In this document: positions 49,290 to 57,910 of the stretch, one piece after another | Numbering within the stretch: position 1 is the first letter of the stretch | Layout: every line of letters begins with the position of its first letter | NCBI GenBank assembly: GCA_965226785.1 | Contig: CBDDEC010000004.1 | Coordinates: 1,302,001-1,366,000, forward strand | DNA from: CBDDEC01 sp965226785 | GTDB taxonomy: Bacteria; Chloroflexota; Dehalococcoidia; UBA2979 | Direction: 5' to 3' | DNA length: 64,000 bases | Made by a program: the position numbers and the translations under genes | The notes under the pieces: model-generated | Told to the model about the DNA's origin: nothing | The model's input: only the letters and a program-made list of their open reading frames with translations | Database searches by the model: none

Positions 49290-49583
49290 TCCCCGGTCGA
49301 GTCTCTCGTTCGCCGTCTCTCGACGGACCCCTCGGACGTCGAGTCCGACGACATCCACATTCCGTCCTTCCAACGCGGCTACGTCTGGACAAAACCGCAA
49401 GCAGATCGCTTCATCGAGTCGCTGCTGCTTGGTCTTCCCGTGCCTGGAATCTTCTTGTGGAAGGATCCGAGCAGTCAGCGCCTTGCGATCATCGATGGAT
49501 CTCAACGGCTCCGAACATTGAAGTTCTTCTACGACGGAGTCATCCGGGGACGCGAGTTCTCGCTAGAGCGCGTGCATCGATGA
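49290..49583 (+). pseudogene. DUF262 (GmrSD N-domain-like) fragment
   Basis: VESLVRRLSTDPSDVESDD, IHIPSFQRGYVWTKPQADRF, LLGLPVPGIFL and IIDGSQRLRTLKFFYDG are the ParB/Srx-like DUF262 domain, with the QR and DGxQR motifs intact. DUF262 occurs in GmrSD-type modification-dependent restriction proteins and other defence genes. Only about 95 residues survive, joined to the HMG-CoA lyase stump on one side and a CaiB tail on the other. It has no start of its own. Confidence 0.8.
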
Positions 49584-49774
49584 TCGTCACACTTGAGCAT
49601 GAGCTCGCCGGAACGCAGCTTCAGAGTGGCCCGATCGCCTCGTTCTCCGCCTCGCCGGCAGCCGTCAGCAGCCCGGCGCCGACGTTGGGACGTCACACTG
49701 ACCAGGTGCTTCGCGAAACGGGTTACGGCGTCGAAGAGATCAGCGGCCTCTGCGCCGAGGGCGCCGTCGCGTAG
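49580..49774 (+). pseudogene. CaiB/BaiF CoA-transferase C-terminal remnant
   Basis: IVTLEHELAGTQLQSGPIAS, SASPAAVSSPAPTLGRHTDQ and VLRETGYGVEEISGLCAEGAV form the characteristic last 60 residues of class III (CaiB/BaiF) CoA-transferases. The rest is missing. It begins in an ATGA overlapping the DUF262 fragment stop, which is accidental. Confidence 0.75.
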
Positions 49775-49891
49775 TTGCGGATGACACGCCGCCTCGACGG
49801 CGCGCGTAATATGCGCACGAAGGGTCAAGGTGCCGGAGCCGCAGCCCGCATCCGCGGGACCTCGGCTTCGAAAGACCGACCGGGGGACGCC

Positions 49892-51061
49892 GTGGACTTT
49901 GGTTGGACGCCCGAGGAAACCGCGATTCGAGTTCGCGCGCGGCAGTTCCTGGACGCGAACTGGAGTCGCCGTGGGCTGAACGGACGCCTCGACAACGATC
50001 GCGAGACCGTGCATGAATTCGAACGCACCCTCGCGGAGCACGGCTGGCTCACTATGGCCTGGCCGTCCGAGTACGGGGGGCAGTCCGCGTCGTACATGGC
50101 GCAGATGATCTTCAAGGAAGAAGCAACGATCCGAGGCGCGCCAAATGGCGGAAGCGGCGCGGCAATGGTCGGGCCGATGCTGATGATCCATGGCTCCGAG
50201 GCGCAGAAAAAGGATCACCTCCCGAAGATCGCGAGCGCCGAGGTCACCTGGTGCCAGGGATTCTCCGAGCCGGGAGCCGGATCAGACCTCGCCTCCTTGC
50301 AGACGCGCGCGGTTCGCGACGGCGACGAATACGTCATCAACGGTCAGAAGATCTGGACCTCCGGTGCCCAGCACGCCGACTGGATACACATCCTCACCCG
50401 CACCGACCCTGCGGCGCCGAAGCATCGGGGGATCTCCTACTTCCTTGTCGACATGAACACGCCCGGCATCACCGTGCGCCCGCTCGTCCAGATGCACGGT
50501 GCCGCCGGCTTCAATGAGACGTTCTACGAGGATGTTCGCGTCCCTGCCTCGAACATGGTTGGGGACGAACACCGCGGCTGGTACGTGGCAACCACGCTGC
50601 TCGACTTCGAGCGATCCGGCGTCGACCGCATGGCGACCACCCAGAACGCCTTCGAGCCGCTGCTCGCGTTTGCGACGGAGGCGGGCAGCGCCGGCGAGGG
50701 GCGTCGCATCGCCGACCGCCAGACAGACCGCCTGAACCTCGTCGACACGGCGATCGAGCTCGAAGTCTCCCGGCTTCTCAGCTACCGCGTCACCTGGATG
50801 CAGTCGAACGGCCTCGTGCCCAACTACGAGGCCTCGATCTCCAAAGTCCACAGCACTGAGCTCCTGCAGCGCAACGCCCGCCGAGGTATCAATGCGCTCG
50901 GCCTACACGGCGCGCTCTCACCCGACTCAGTCCACGCAGTCCTCGACGGTCTCTATTGCCAGATCTACATGCAGACCACGTCCCGCACGATCGGCGGCGG
51001 CACGAGCGAGATCCAGCGCAACATCATCGCAACCCGGGGTCTCGGCCTTCCTCGAGGCTGA
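49892..51061 (+). CDS. acyl-CoA dehydrogenase
   Basis: 389 residues. The order is N-terminal helices (DFGWTPEETAIRVRARQFLD), the beta domain (CQGFSEPGAGSDLASLQTRA, INGQKIWTSGAQHADW), and a C-terminal helical domain ending GGGTSEIQRNIIATRGLGLPRG. It oxidises an acyl-CoA with FAD. GTG 49892 begins exactly where the family does; a longer frame from 49775 adds 39 residues of poor sequence. It appears intact and may be driven by what remains of the CaiB operon. Confidence 0.92.
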   Translation: MDFGWTPEETAIRVRARQFLDANWSRRGLNGRLDNDRETVHEFERTLAEHGWLTMAWPSEYGGQSASYMAQMIFKEEATIRGAPNGGSGAAMVGPMLMIHGSEAQKKDHLPKIASAEVTWCQGFSEPGAGSDLASLQTRAVRDGDEYVINGQKIWTSGAQHADWIHILTRTDPAAPKHRGISYFLVDMNTPGITVRPLVQMHGAAGFNETFYEDVRVPASNMVGDEHRGWYVATTLLDFERSGVDRMATTQNAFEPLLAFATEAGSAGEGRRIADRQTDRLNLVDTAIELEVSRLLSYRVTWMQSNGLVPNYEASISKVHSTELLQRNARRGINALGLHGALSPDSVHAVLDGLYCQIYMQTTSRTIGGGTSEIQRNIIATRGLGLPRG

Positions 51062-51062
51062 C

Positions 51063-51660
51063 GCCGGCACCGCCGAAGTTGCGCCTCAGAAGACCGGCGC
51101 AGAAGGCCCTTCCGCCGAGTCTGCGCCTTGGGTAGTAGCGCTGCTTCACGGCACGGTGGCTCTGCTCGGTGTAGTTGTTGAGGTACTGCGTCGTTCGGTG
51201 CCATGCCTTTCGTCCGATGATCCAGTGGATCGCCCGTCGGTAGGCCCGGTGAAGGTCTGTGGTGATGCGCCGCGGCCTGGCCTCGGCTACTTCGAGCAGG
51301 CGCCGGAGGAACCGACGCGCGGCGTGCTTGTCGCGACGCTCGCTCAGCATCGAGTCGATGAGATCGCCTCGGTGGTCAATCGCGCGGTAGAGGTAGCACA
51401 CCGTCCACCGACCTTCACGTACGTCTCGTCCACGTACCAGGAGACACCGACCCGACCGCGCCGCTTGGCGAGCAGCCGTTCGGCGAGCAACGGAGCGAAC
51501 CGAAACTCCCAGGCGCGCACCGTCTCGGCTCGGCTTCCAGTCAGTCGCCGACTGAATAAACCCACCCTTGTCGGCCCGACCGAGGGTCACAGCGGTCCAA
51601 TCTCGTTGAAACCCCCTGCTCGTAAGCAGATGGTCCACGATCCGAACAAGAAACCCGCCC
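51063..51660 (-). pseudogene. IS6-family transposase remnant, diverged
   Basis: Pieces in different frames match the IS6 transposase at 54237: WEFRFAPLLAERLLAKRR and SWYVDETYVKVGGR, then CYLYRAIDHRGDLIDSMLSER, TTDLHRAYRRAIHWIIGRKAW and NNYTEQSHRAVKQRYYP. Several frameshifts and lost ends make it inactive. It is more diverged than the two intact copies, so it is older or a different member. Confidence 0.85.
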
Positions 51661-51692
51661 CGCGGCGGGTCCATATATAGGGTGCGTTGCCT

Positions 51693-51738
51693 TGGAGCGG
51701 GAGAAGGGATTCGAACCCTCGACCCTCTGCTTGGGAAG
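51693..51738 (-). tRNA. tRNA-Gly(CCC) 3' fragment (att-site remnant)
   Basis: Read on the minus strand: the anticodon loop TTCCCAA, the 3' anticodon strand GCAGA, variable loop, T arm GAGGG-TTCGAAT-CCCTT, acceptor strand CTCCCGC, T and CCA. The 5' half is absent: the bases before the loop (GATAC) do not pair with GCAGA. Homology beginning at the anticodon loop and running to the 3' end is the usual footprint of integrase att sites. Confidence 0.85.
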
Positions 51739-51975
51739 TATCTGGGGGTTAGCGCTGTGCTTTAGGAGTGGGCTGGCTCGAAAACTCGTCCAGTTATCTG
51801 CTCTTGGATCTGTCGTCGCGCGATGATCGCTCGTCGGTCAGCAGAATCTGCCAAAACCCCTCACCGCGACCCCGACTCGCGGCGCACCAACACCACCCGC
51901 GCTCGTACTTCAGCCGCTGAAACATCTCCGTCCCGGCGCGGCATTCAGTGGGCGCTGGCGGCGGATTGAGCCTAG
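51739..51975 (-). other. 237 bp with a doubtful small Cys-containing ORF
   Basis: A minus-strand frame at 51794-51985 (63 codons) contains ECRAGTEMFQRLKYERGWCWC, reminiscent of a small zinc-binding protein, but has no good ribosome binding site and overlaps the SDR end by 10 bases. It is not called as a gene. Confidence 0.3.
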
Positions 51976-52929
51976 CTACCGCCAAGTCGGCGCGGCCGGG
52001 CCGATCCGGCCCGCCGAACCCAGCGTCATGGGCTGATCCAAGCCTTCACCAAACGCTCCAGGGACTGCGGCGAGTAGGTCGTCCACGGTCCATCTAGAGT
52101 CGCGCTCTAACACAACCGCATCTCGCTGCGGCAACGTGATCCGGCCAACGGCGTGCCCAGCCACACCGAAAAACTGGCCATTGATGCCTGCGGCGGCGGC
52201 GGATAGCAGGTAACAGACGAATGGTGCAACGTTCTCGGGGTTGAGGAAGGTCTCCTTACCCTGCTCGCTGGGCGGCGGACCCTCGTGCGTGGGGTCGGCG
52301 TTCAGAAACACGAAGTCTGTCATGCGTGTGGCCGCTCGAGGGATGATGCAGTTGGTTGTGATGTTGTATGGCGCTAGCGCACTCGCAACGATCAACGAAA
52401 GCGCCGCCACACCGGCCTTCGCAACATTATACGCTGGCCGCTCGGTCGACCCCTCGAGGCCGAAGCCGGACCCGAAGAAGATCAGCCGACCCTCGCCTCC
52501 CTGCTCGATCATGCGTCGAGCCGCAGACTGGGCGCACGTGAAGTGACCCTTGATGTCCACTCCGATTGCCCGGTCCAAGTCCGCCTCTTGCAGCTCTAGG
52601 AAGGGCGCCTCAATCAAGATGCCTGCACAGCAGACGACACCGTCGATACGACCGAAGTGATCGACCGCCGCATCGACCATGGCTCGCCCCCCGGCCATTG
52701 TCGCGACGTCGATGTTCACGGCAATCGCCTCACCTCCGGCCGCGTGGATCCCTGCGGCAACCTCCTCGGCTGTCGCGTTCGAAATATCAGCGGTGCCGTC
52801 GACTGAGCCGCCGTAATCGGCGATCACCACGCGCGCACCTTCCCGCGCGGCAAGCTCGGCGACTGCACGGCCCATGCCGCGACCGCCGCCGGTCACACAG
52901 ACAACCTTCCCCAGAAGATTCTCCGCCAC
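51976..52929 (-). CDS. SDR-family oxidoreductase (copy 2 of a duplicated gene)
   Basis: 317 residues, roughly nine in ten identical to the SDR at 33735 over its whole length including the C-terminal extension. Cofactor motif TGGGRGMGRA and YNVAK are intact. The start is GTG here instead of ATG, with GGAGGA upstream. Upstream sequence (52930-52980) is homologous to the tail of the NHL-repeat gene, showing the same original gene order. Confidence 0.88.
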   Translation of the reverse strand: MAENLLGKVVCVTGGGRGMGRAVAELAAREGARVVIADYGGSVDGTADISNATAEEVAAGIHAAGGEAIAVNIDVATMAGGRAMVDAAVDHFGRIDGVVCCAGILIEAPFLELQEADLDRAIGVDIKGHFTCAQSAARRMIEQGGEGRLIFFGSGFGLEGSTERPAYNVAKAGVAALSLIVASALAPYNITTNCIIPRAATRMTDFVFLNADPTHEGPPPSEQGKETFLNPENVAPFVCYLLSAAAAGINGQFFGVAGHAVGRITLPQRDAVVLERDSRWTVDDLLAAVPGAFGEGLDQPMTLGSAGRIGPAAPTWR

Positions 52930-52949
52930 TGCCGTCCTCCTCGCCGTGC

Positions 52950-53046
52950 TCAGCCCGACCGCACGAACTTCTGCAGCGAGCGCGAGCCGCGGCCTATGCC
53001 TCGGTCCGCCCCAGTGACGATCGCGGTCTTGCCATCCAGTCGAGCT
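52950..53046 (-). pseudogene. chimeric stump: SDR N-terminus joined to NHL tail
   Basis: The frame begins MAARLDGKTAIVTGADRGIG, identical in type to the start of the SDR at 47001, then runs on as RGSRSLQKFVR and stop, which is the C-terminus of the NHL gene (33714). The junction lies at similar RGI(G/D)RGSR codons, so it is a recombination joint between two paralogous loci. Confidence 0.8.
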
Positions 53047-53329
53047 GCCATGTTCGAGCCCTCCTCCGCTGGCGCGCGCCTCGAACGCTCGGCGAGGTTG
53101 AGGCTCGGCGCGCTACTTGGCTGCCTCCCCTCTATATCATTCCCATCGTTCACGGTGCCACATTGGTTGATGACGTTCGGCAAGTGCCGTCAGCATTCTT
53201 CCGGCTGGTGGCCAGCCACGTTCATAGTGGGAGCCGACGACTTCCTCGCCGTTTAACCGGGCCGAACCGCGCGGTGTCGAGTGCCTCCTGGCCGCGCCAT
53301 CATCCACTCAGCGTCACTCCCCGCGCCTG
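52988..53329. repeat. 342-bp direct repeat, copy 2
   Basis: Second copy of 46938-47279, same orientation, few substitutions and no indels. It contains the SDR start and its upstream region with TATATCATTCCC. Confidence 0.9.
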
Positions 53330-53505
53330 CTCGCACGTAGCGACCCCCGGAGAGGTGCGGGTTGCCAGCGAGGGGGTGGGTGCAAGACGGGGTGGCTGAG
53401 ATGACCACGTCCTCCGGTCTCTGGAGACCGATGCCGAGCTTGGTCAGCGCGGAGAGCGGGATTGCGCCTAGAGGCATCGGGCAGCCGGTCTGTTACGTGT
53501 GCCCA
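53330..53505. other. 176 bp without a recognised gene
   Basis: It lies between the 342-bp repeat and the cyclase fragment. No motif is seen. Confidence 0.4.
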
Positions 53506-53793
53506 TCATTGGTCCCATCTCATTGCCCACGCCCGCACCGGCTGGTCGAAGCCCTTCAACTCCACCTCGCCGCGATCCTCGAACTCGAAGTCCTTGCCCG
53601 CGACCGCCTGACGCACCACGTCCGAGACGAGGATGCCGTCGGTCTCTGCCCCGGACTCCAGCCGCTTCGCGATCACGACCGATGCCCCGTGCAGGTCGTC
53701 GTCCTCGACGATTGGCTCTCCTGCGTTGATGCCGATGCGCAGCCGGACCGGTACATCTGAGTCGGCGAACCGACGGTCCCGGGCAGCGTCGGG
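53506..53793 (-). pseudogene. class III cyclase C-terminal remnant
   Basis: VPVRLRIGINAGEPIVEDDD, LHGASVVIAKRLESG, ILVSDVVRQAVAGKDFEF and VELKGFDQPVRAW match the second half of class III adenylate/guanylate cyclase domains like those at 20893. The first metal Asp region is missing; a stop codon lies just upstream of the retained part. Confidence 0.8.
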
Positions 53794-54174
53794 CTACCCG
53801 ACGCAAGAGTTCGATTACTACCGCTCACCCTTCTTCGCTGCGCGGGCTCGGCGCGCCGCACGCGCCCGGAAGTGAGCACGCAGCGCAGCCGCCTGCTGCT
53901 CGACCAGCCCATCCCGCGGCGAACTATCGGGACCCGCGATCCGTTGACGCTGAGCTCGCGAACGAATCATGTCTCGTTCCATGAGGCCAGATTAGCACAA
54001 ATGTTCGCTCAACCCTCAGTGCTCATGATGAAGCATCCGCCCACGGCCCACGCTTGATCGGCGAATCGACGCTGCCGAGCGGTGAGCACCATGACCAGAT
54101 CTTATGACCGCCGACTGATCCGAGGCTGACAGCATTTGACAGCAGATTTGACAGCAGAGCGGGTGGACTTCCTG
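53794..54174. other. 381 bp before IS6 copy A
   Basis: A minus-strand frame 53818-53982 (54 codons, Arg/Ala-rich) has no supporting signal. A short direct repeat TTTGACAGCA occurs near 54134 and 54146, with a related copy before it. No gene is called. Confidence 0.4.
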
Positions 54175-55122
54175 GGCAGTGTCAGATCTCAGGGCGCGTC
54201 GACCCTTAGGCGCCACAAGGCGACGTCGCTGGTGGTCTATGCTGCAGCCAGTTCGCTGATCAGCGAGTGCCAGCGTGTGAGGAAGAGCCGTCGCTGCTCT
54301 GTCAACGCGACATGGGCGCCACCGCGGCGGCGGACGCGGAAGTACTGTCGCAGCTCATCGAACGCGCTACAGAAGCGCGACGCGGACTCGAAGCTCCCGA
54401 AGCCCTGCATCGGGTAGTAGCGCTGCTTCACCGCTCGGTGACTCTGCTCGGTGTAGTTGTTGAGGTACTGCGTCGTGCGATGCCAAGCCTTGCGGCCGAT
54501 GATCCAGCGGATCGCCCGTCGGTAAGCGGGGTGCAGGTCGGTCGTGATCCGTGCGGGCTTGCGTTCGGTGATCTCGACCAGTCTCCGCAAGAACCTCCGC
54601 GCGGCATGCTTGTCTCGACGCTCGCTCAGCATCGAATCGATCAGTTCTCCGTCGCCGTCGATCGCTCGGTAGAGGTAGCACCAGCGCCCAGCGACCTTCA
54701 CGTACGTCTCGTCGAGGTACCAGGACTCGCCGGCTCGGGCTCGTCGCTTGGCGCGGAGCTGGCCGGCGAGCAGTGGGGCGAATCGAAACTCCCACTCCCG
54801 GATGGTCTCGTGCGTGACCTCAACACCGCGCTGGAGGAGCATCTCTGCCACGTCGCGGAAACTCAGCTTGTAGCGCAGACGCCACAGCACCGCGAGGAGC
54901 ACCACGTCGGTCGGGACCTGAAGATGGTTGAACGGCGTGCCGGTTCGCTCGTTGAAGCGACGCTTGCACGAGCGGCAGTTGAACCGCCGGTAGCCGAGCG
55001 TCGTGCGCGCCTGGCGTCTGGTCGTGGCGGCGGATGCACAGTGCGGACAGTTCACCGATGTCTCCTCGTCCATGCTCAGACGAGGCTAAACCTCACAGTT
55101 CGAGCCCTCAGATCTGACGCAG
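54175..55122 (-). mobile_element. IS6-family element, copy A (948 bp)
   Basis: The ends are GGCAGTGTCAGATCTCAGGGC on the left and, inverted, CTGCGTCAGATCTGAGGGC on the right. The element is bounded by where copies A and B stop matching. No 8-bp duplication is visible at either flank. The transposase is intact. Copy B at 61500-62447 is in the same orientation and differs by at least one base. Confidence 0.88.
54237..55073 (-). CDS. IS6-family transposase, copy A
   Basis: 278 residues. An N-terminal zinc ribbon (CPHCAS...CRSCKRRF) and HTH are followed by the DDE core: SWYLDETYVKVAGRW (about residue 121), ITTDLHPAYRRA (about 183) and NNYTEQSHRAVKQRYYP with Glu near 217. IS6 elements move by replicative cointegration and often bracket foreign DNA. 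Confidence 0.93.
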   Translation of the reverse strand: MDEETSVNCPHCASAATTRRQARTTLGYRRFNCRSCKRRFNERTGTPFNHLQVPTDVVLLAVLWRLRYKLSFRDVAEMLLQRGVEVTHETIREWEFRFAPLLAGQLRAKRRARAGESWYLDETYVKVAGRWCYLYRAIDGDGELIDSMLSERRDKHAARRFLRRLVEITERKPARITTDLHPAYRRAIRWIIGRKAWHRTTQYLNNYTEQSHRAVKQRYYPMQGFGSFESASRFCSAFDELRQYFRVRRRGGAHVALTEQRRLFLTRWHSLISELAAA

Positions 55123-55289
55123 TCCAGATGTAGCGGTCGCGAGCGGACTCGTAGCGGAAGTGCTGCTTGCCGTAGGGCCGGCTAGTGAGCCCGTCGCGCC
55201 AACGCGAGGCGGTGGACACGCTCCAGCACCGCCTGGGGCTGTCGAAACGGTGGGCTTGCCGGGTCACCGGCCAGCACCGCTCGACTCAA
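55123..55289 (-). pseudogene. unidentified gene fragment beside IS6 copy A
   Basis: A minus-strand frame reads RFDSPRRCWSVSTASRWRDG and GKQHFRYESARDRYIWTAS, then enters the IS. It loosely resembles IS4/IS5/IS1182-type transposase segments (FxYDxxxDxYxC), but the identification is weak. Confidence 0.3.
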
Positions 55290-55699
55290 CGTTCGCGTAC
55301 CGCGGCGTGGTCGCAGCGACGACGCGCTGCGCACTTTGCGTCAGCTCTCGGAAGGTAGAGCCACCAGACGAGGCCGGTCGTGAGCGCCGCCAGCTGTACG
55401 CCTTCGTCGAAGGCGTAGCGCAGCAACTGCTCCTGGTGTTCGTCGAGGTCCGAGCCGACTCGCTTCACCTCGATCAGGACGAGATTGCGCCCCTGCCCCC
55501 GGAAGGGAGTAGTCCACCCGCCCGCCTCGAACCGAGTGCTCGCGGGCGACGTCGTCAGAGCCGAACGTGTCCCGGCCAGCGCGCCGATGACGGGATTCAC
55601 CGCTATCTCGCGCGTGGCCCGCTCGCCGCTCTGCGTGTCATCGATCTTCGCCAGCCGCGCGACCAGCGTTTCGAGACCTGTTTGGGTTCGGGATGGCAC
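55290..55699 (-). pseudogene. type I R-like restriction nuclease fragment (PD-(D/E)XK)
   Basis: From GTG 55699: GLETLVARLAKIDDTQSGER, ATREIAVNPVIGALAG; after a frameshift DTFGSDDVAREHSVRGGRVD-YSLPG; after another NLVLIEVKRVGSDLDEHQEQ, LLRYAFDEGVQLAALTTGLV, WWLYLP. This is the HsdR_N-like nuclease domain with D (VDYSL) and ExK (IEVKR). The remainder is lost. It is a two-frameshift remnant of a restriction-type gene. Confidence 0.8.
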
Positions 55700-55835
55700 G
55701 GAGTCTACCGCGCGGCGCTCGCAGTTCGAGACAACGCGGCTGGGCGGTTCGCTCTCGTTGTCGGCCTCGCCGGCGCGGCAGTGGTCGGCGGGAGCGGTCG
55801 ACGCTCTTCGCGTCGACCGCTGTATGCTTCGTGCC

Positions 55836-56627
55836 ATGAGTACGCAAACGGCCCCGCCCGCGCGTCTACGCCGCTGGCCCCTGCTTGCGCTGCTCACCGG
55901 CGTGGTGGTGTTGACCGGTTGCATCCGCGTCGAGCTCGGGATCCGCCTGAACGATGACGGCTCAGGCGATATCTCGATCCTGAGCGCCCTGAACACCGAG
56001 GCCATGAGCGCCTTAGCAGGGGACCTCGGGGCCGAGACGGGGAACCCCCTCGGCGACCTTGACGGATCCGACCTGCCGCTCGGCGCCGCAGTCGAGGAGT
56101 ATGACGAGGACGGTTTCGTCGGGGTGCGCGCCACGTTCCCGTTCGCGGCGGGCGACGATGTCAAAGACACGATCGATGCCTTGTTGTCGGATGCCGGCGA
56201 CGGTCTCTCCGGCGAACCGGCAGGGCTGGATGGCCTCTTCGAGCGCTTCGACCTGCGACGCGACGGCAGTGGCTGGCGCTTCGACGCCGTCGTGCCGCCG
56301 CTGAACCCGGAGGCGCTGTCGGGCGGCGACGGCAGTGCCCTCGGCGGCGAATTTGCCGAGCTGCTGCTGGAGGACGCGAGCTTCACGATCCGGCTCGAGC
56401 TGCCCGGCGACGTCGTGGAGCACAACGCCGACGACGTCGACGGCGGCGCGCTGGTCTGGAGCCTCGACTTCTTCTCGGATCAGCCGCGCAACTTGACGGC
56501 CCTGACGGGCGGTGGCGGGTCGGGCGGCGCGACTACCACCGTGATCGCCGTGGTCGTGGTCGCGCTGCTGGCCGCAGCCGCGATCGTCTGGTTCAGGTCA
56601 CGCACGAGGAGCCCAGCTGACGCTTGA
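55836..56627 (+). CDS. LppM-like (DUF3153) lipoprotein
   Basis: 263 residues. A signal sequence with lipobox LTGC (Cys about residue 29) is followed by an extracytoplasmic domain (RVELGIRLNDDGSGDISILS, VRATFPFAAGDDVKDTIDAL, VVPPLNPEA) of the LppM/DUF3153 type. A C-terminal transmembrane helix (VIAVVVVALLAAAAIVWF) with a basic tail follows. The ATG at 55836 is the one before the signal peptide. Intact and GC-rich, it is probably a backbone gene caught between IS6 copies. Confidence 0.85.
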   Translation: MSTQTAPPARLRRWPLLALLTGVVVLTGCIRVELGIRLNDDGSGDISILSALNTEAMSALAGDLGAETGNPLGDLDGSDLPLGAAVEEYDEDGFVGVRATFPFAAGDDVKDTIDALLSDAGDGLSGEPAGLDGLFERFDLRRDGSGWRFDAVVPPLNPEALSGGDGSALGGEFAELLLEDASFTIRLELPGDVVEHNADDVDGGALVWSLDFFSDQPRNLTALTGGGGSGGATTTVIAVVVVALLAAAAIVWFRSRTRSPADA

Positions 56628-56909
56628 CGGCGTCCGCCGGCGGAATCCGTGGAGTTCGCGCGGCCACACGGATCGCCCTCCGCGCTGGGGACTATTGGGA
56701 GAACGTCCCGCGCAATCCCTGGCTGCTCGGGCACCCGCATGTTGTCAGAAGGTCTCGCCGCCGGCCCGAGCCACCTCTTGATGAGCACGTTGAATTCACC
56801 TCCGCTTTCCTTTCGCCGATCGCCCGGTCCAGCTTGCCCTGTAACTCGTGATCGCTCCCGGATGCCCACCCAACACGGGCGTCGAGCAGCACCGCGGGGC
56901 CGATGAGCG
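56628..56909. other. 282 bp without a recognised gene
   Basis: It lies between the lipoprotein gene and a transposase remnant. No convincing frame, hairpin or repeat is seen. Confidence 0.4.
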
Positions 56910-57490
56910 TCAGCCTGCCTGTACCGCTCCTGGTTTCTTGGACACTTCGTCAGCGGTAATCATGCGGCCGCTCCGGTACTCGGCGAGGCCACGGCGCACG
57001 GCGACGGGAGTGCGGTGACCGTGGCGCTCGACGAGCCACGCCTGGTTGTAGCGGTCCTGCGAAAGACGGTCTGGAGCGGATGCCAGGAAGCGCCGCTCGC
57101 CCTGGAAGTGGTGGCTGAGGTACTGGCTGCCGTGGTCGTGGCGCAGGCTGAGCCCCGAGGCGACGCCCGCCCCGACGACGCCACAGCTGCCCACAGCCCC
57201 TGGCGCAGCGGCTCCAGCGCCTCGCAGCGCGTGCCCGGTCGAGAGCGGTGTGATGCCGACTTATTCCTGCGTGCCGTCGTCCATGGCGACGTCTCTCCTC
57301 CATTGCGGTTTCGCCAGGCACCGGCCCGGTATCCGGGCGGGGCGGGCACAGCCGGGACGCACCCATCGCCGGTTGCAGGGGGGCGGGCGTGACCACAGCC
57401 ACCAGCCAAGGCAGCACGTGCCTGTACGTCGAGTTGCAGGAAGCACAGCCTCCCGTGGGACGGCAAAACCTCATGCGGCCCACCGATACT
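56910..57490 (-). pseudogene. IS3/IS481-type transposase remnant with internal deletion
   Basis: On the minus strand RCEALEPLRQG leads, after a frameshift, to SGLSLRHDHGSQYLSHHFQG (second catalytic Asp), then jumps to RYNQAWLVERHGHRTPVAVRR, the C-terminal motif of the same transposase type. The segment with the catalytic Glu is missing and the N-terminal part is unreadable. Confidence 0.7.
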
Positions 57491-57515
57491 CATGATGCAA
57501 GCCTCCTAGCACCGG

Positions 57516-57767
57516 CTTGCTGACGACTTGCTGACGACTTGCTGACGACTTGCTGACGACTTGCTGACGACTTGCTGACGACTTGCTGACGACTTGCTGA
57601 CGACTTGCTGACGACTTGCTGACGACTTGCTGACGACTTGCTGACGACTTGCTGACGACTTGCTGACGACTTGCTGACGACTTGCTGACGACTTGCTGAC
57701 GACTTGCTGACGACTTGCTGACGACTTGCTGACGACTTGCTGACGACTTGCTGACGACTTGCTGACG
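57516..57767. repeat. 11-bp minisatellite, 22 full units plus 10 bases
   Basis: The unit CTTGCTGACGA repeats perfectly from 57516; the last copy (57758-57767) lacks its final A. Because 11 is not a multiple of 3, all frames on the minus strand stay open and read an 11-residue period (ASRQQVVSKSS). There are no spacers, so it is not a CRISPR array. It lies between two transposase remnants. Confidence 0.97.
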
Positions 57768-57855
57768 CGTCCGCTGCTGCACCGGCGAGCGTCCCTCCGG
57801 AGAGTCGAGCGCCAATGATCGATGCGGCCGCATCGCGTTGTAGCTGGTTGCGCTG

Positions 57856-57910
57856 GAGCGCACTATGCAACCGCCGATGGTTATACCAGTCCACCCACTC
57901 CAGCGTCGCC
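57856..57910 (-). repeat. 55-bp fragment of the IS3 element
   Basis: Identical to part of orfB (codons for EWVDWYNHRRLHSA) of the five IS3 copies. It sits where the surrounding transposase encodes the equivalent YN-xx-RPHRSL region, so it replaced or invaded the homologous spot. Confidence 0.9.

Noticed and set aside
49775..49891. Longer acyl-CoA dehydrogenase start at 49775
   Set aside because: It adds 39 residues unlike the family; GTG 49892 fits the normal N-terminus.
53818..53982. 54-codon minus-strand ORF rich in Arg and Ala
   Set aside because: No ribosome binding site, no motif, and it lies in rearranged DNA.
54130..54160. Three TTTGACAGCA-like repeats as stacked promoters
   Set aside because: No -10 boxes at proper spacing and no gene downstream other than the IS6 end.
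54267..55133. Long plus-strand frames opposite the IS6 transposases (also 61592-62743)
   Set aside because: They are antisense shadows of the transposase; only the part beyond 62448 has independent similarity (DUF1998).
57516..57767. Possible CRISPR array
   Set aside because: Units are contiguous and identical with no spacers, and no cas genes are nearby.
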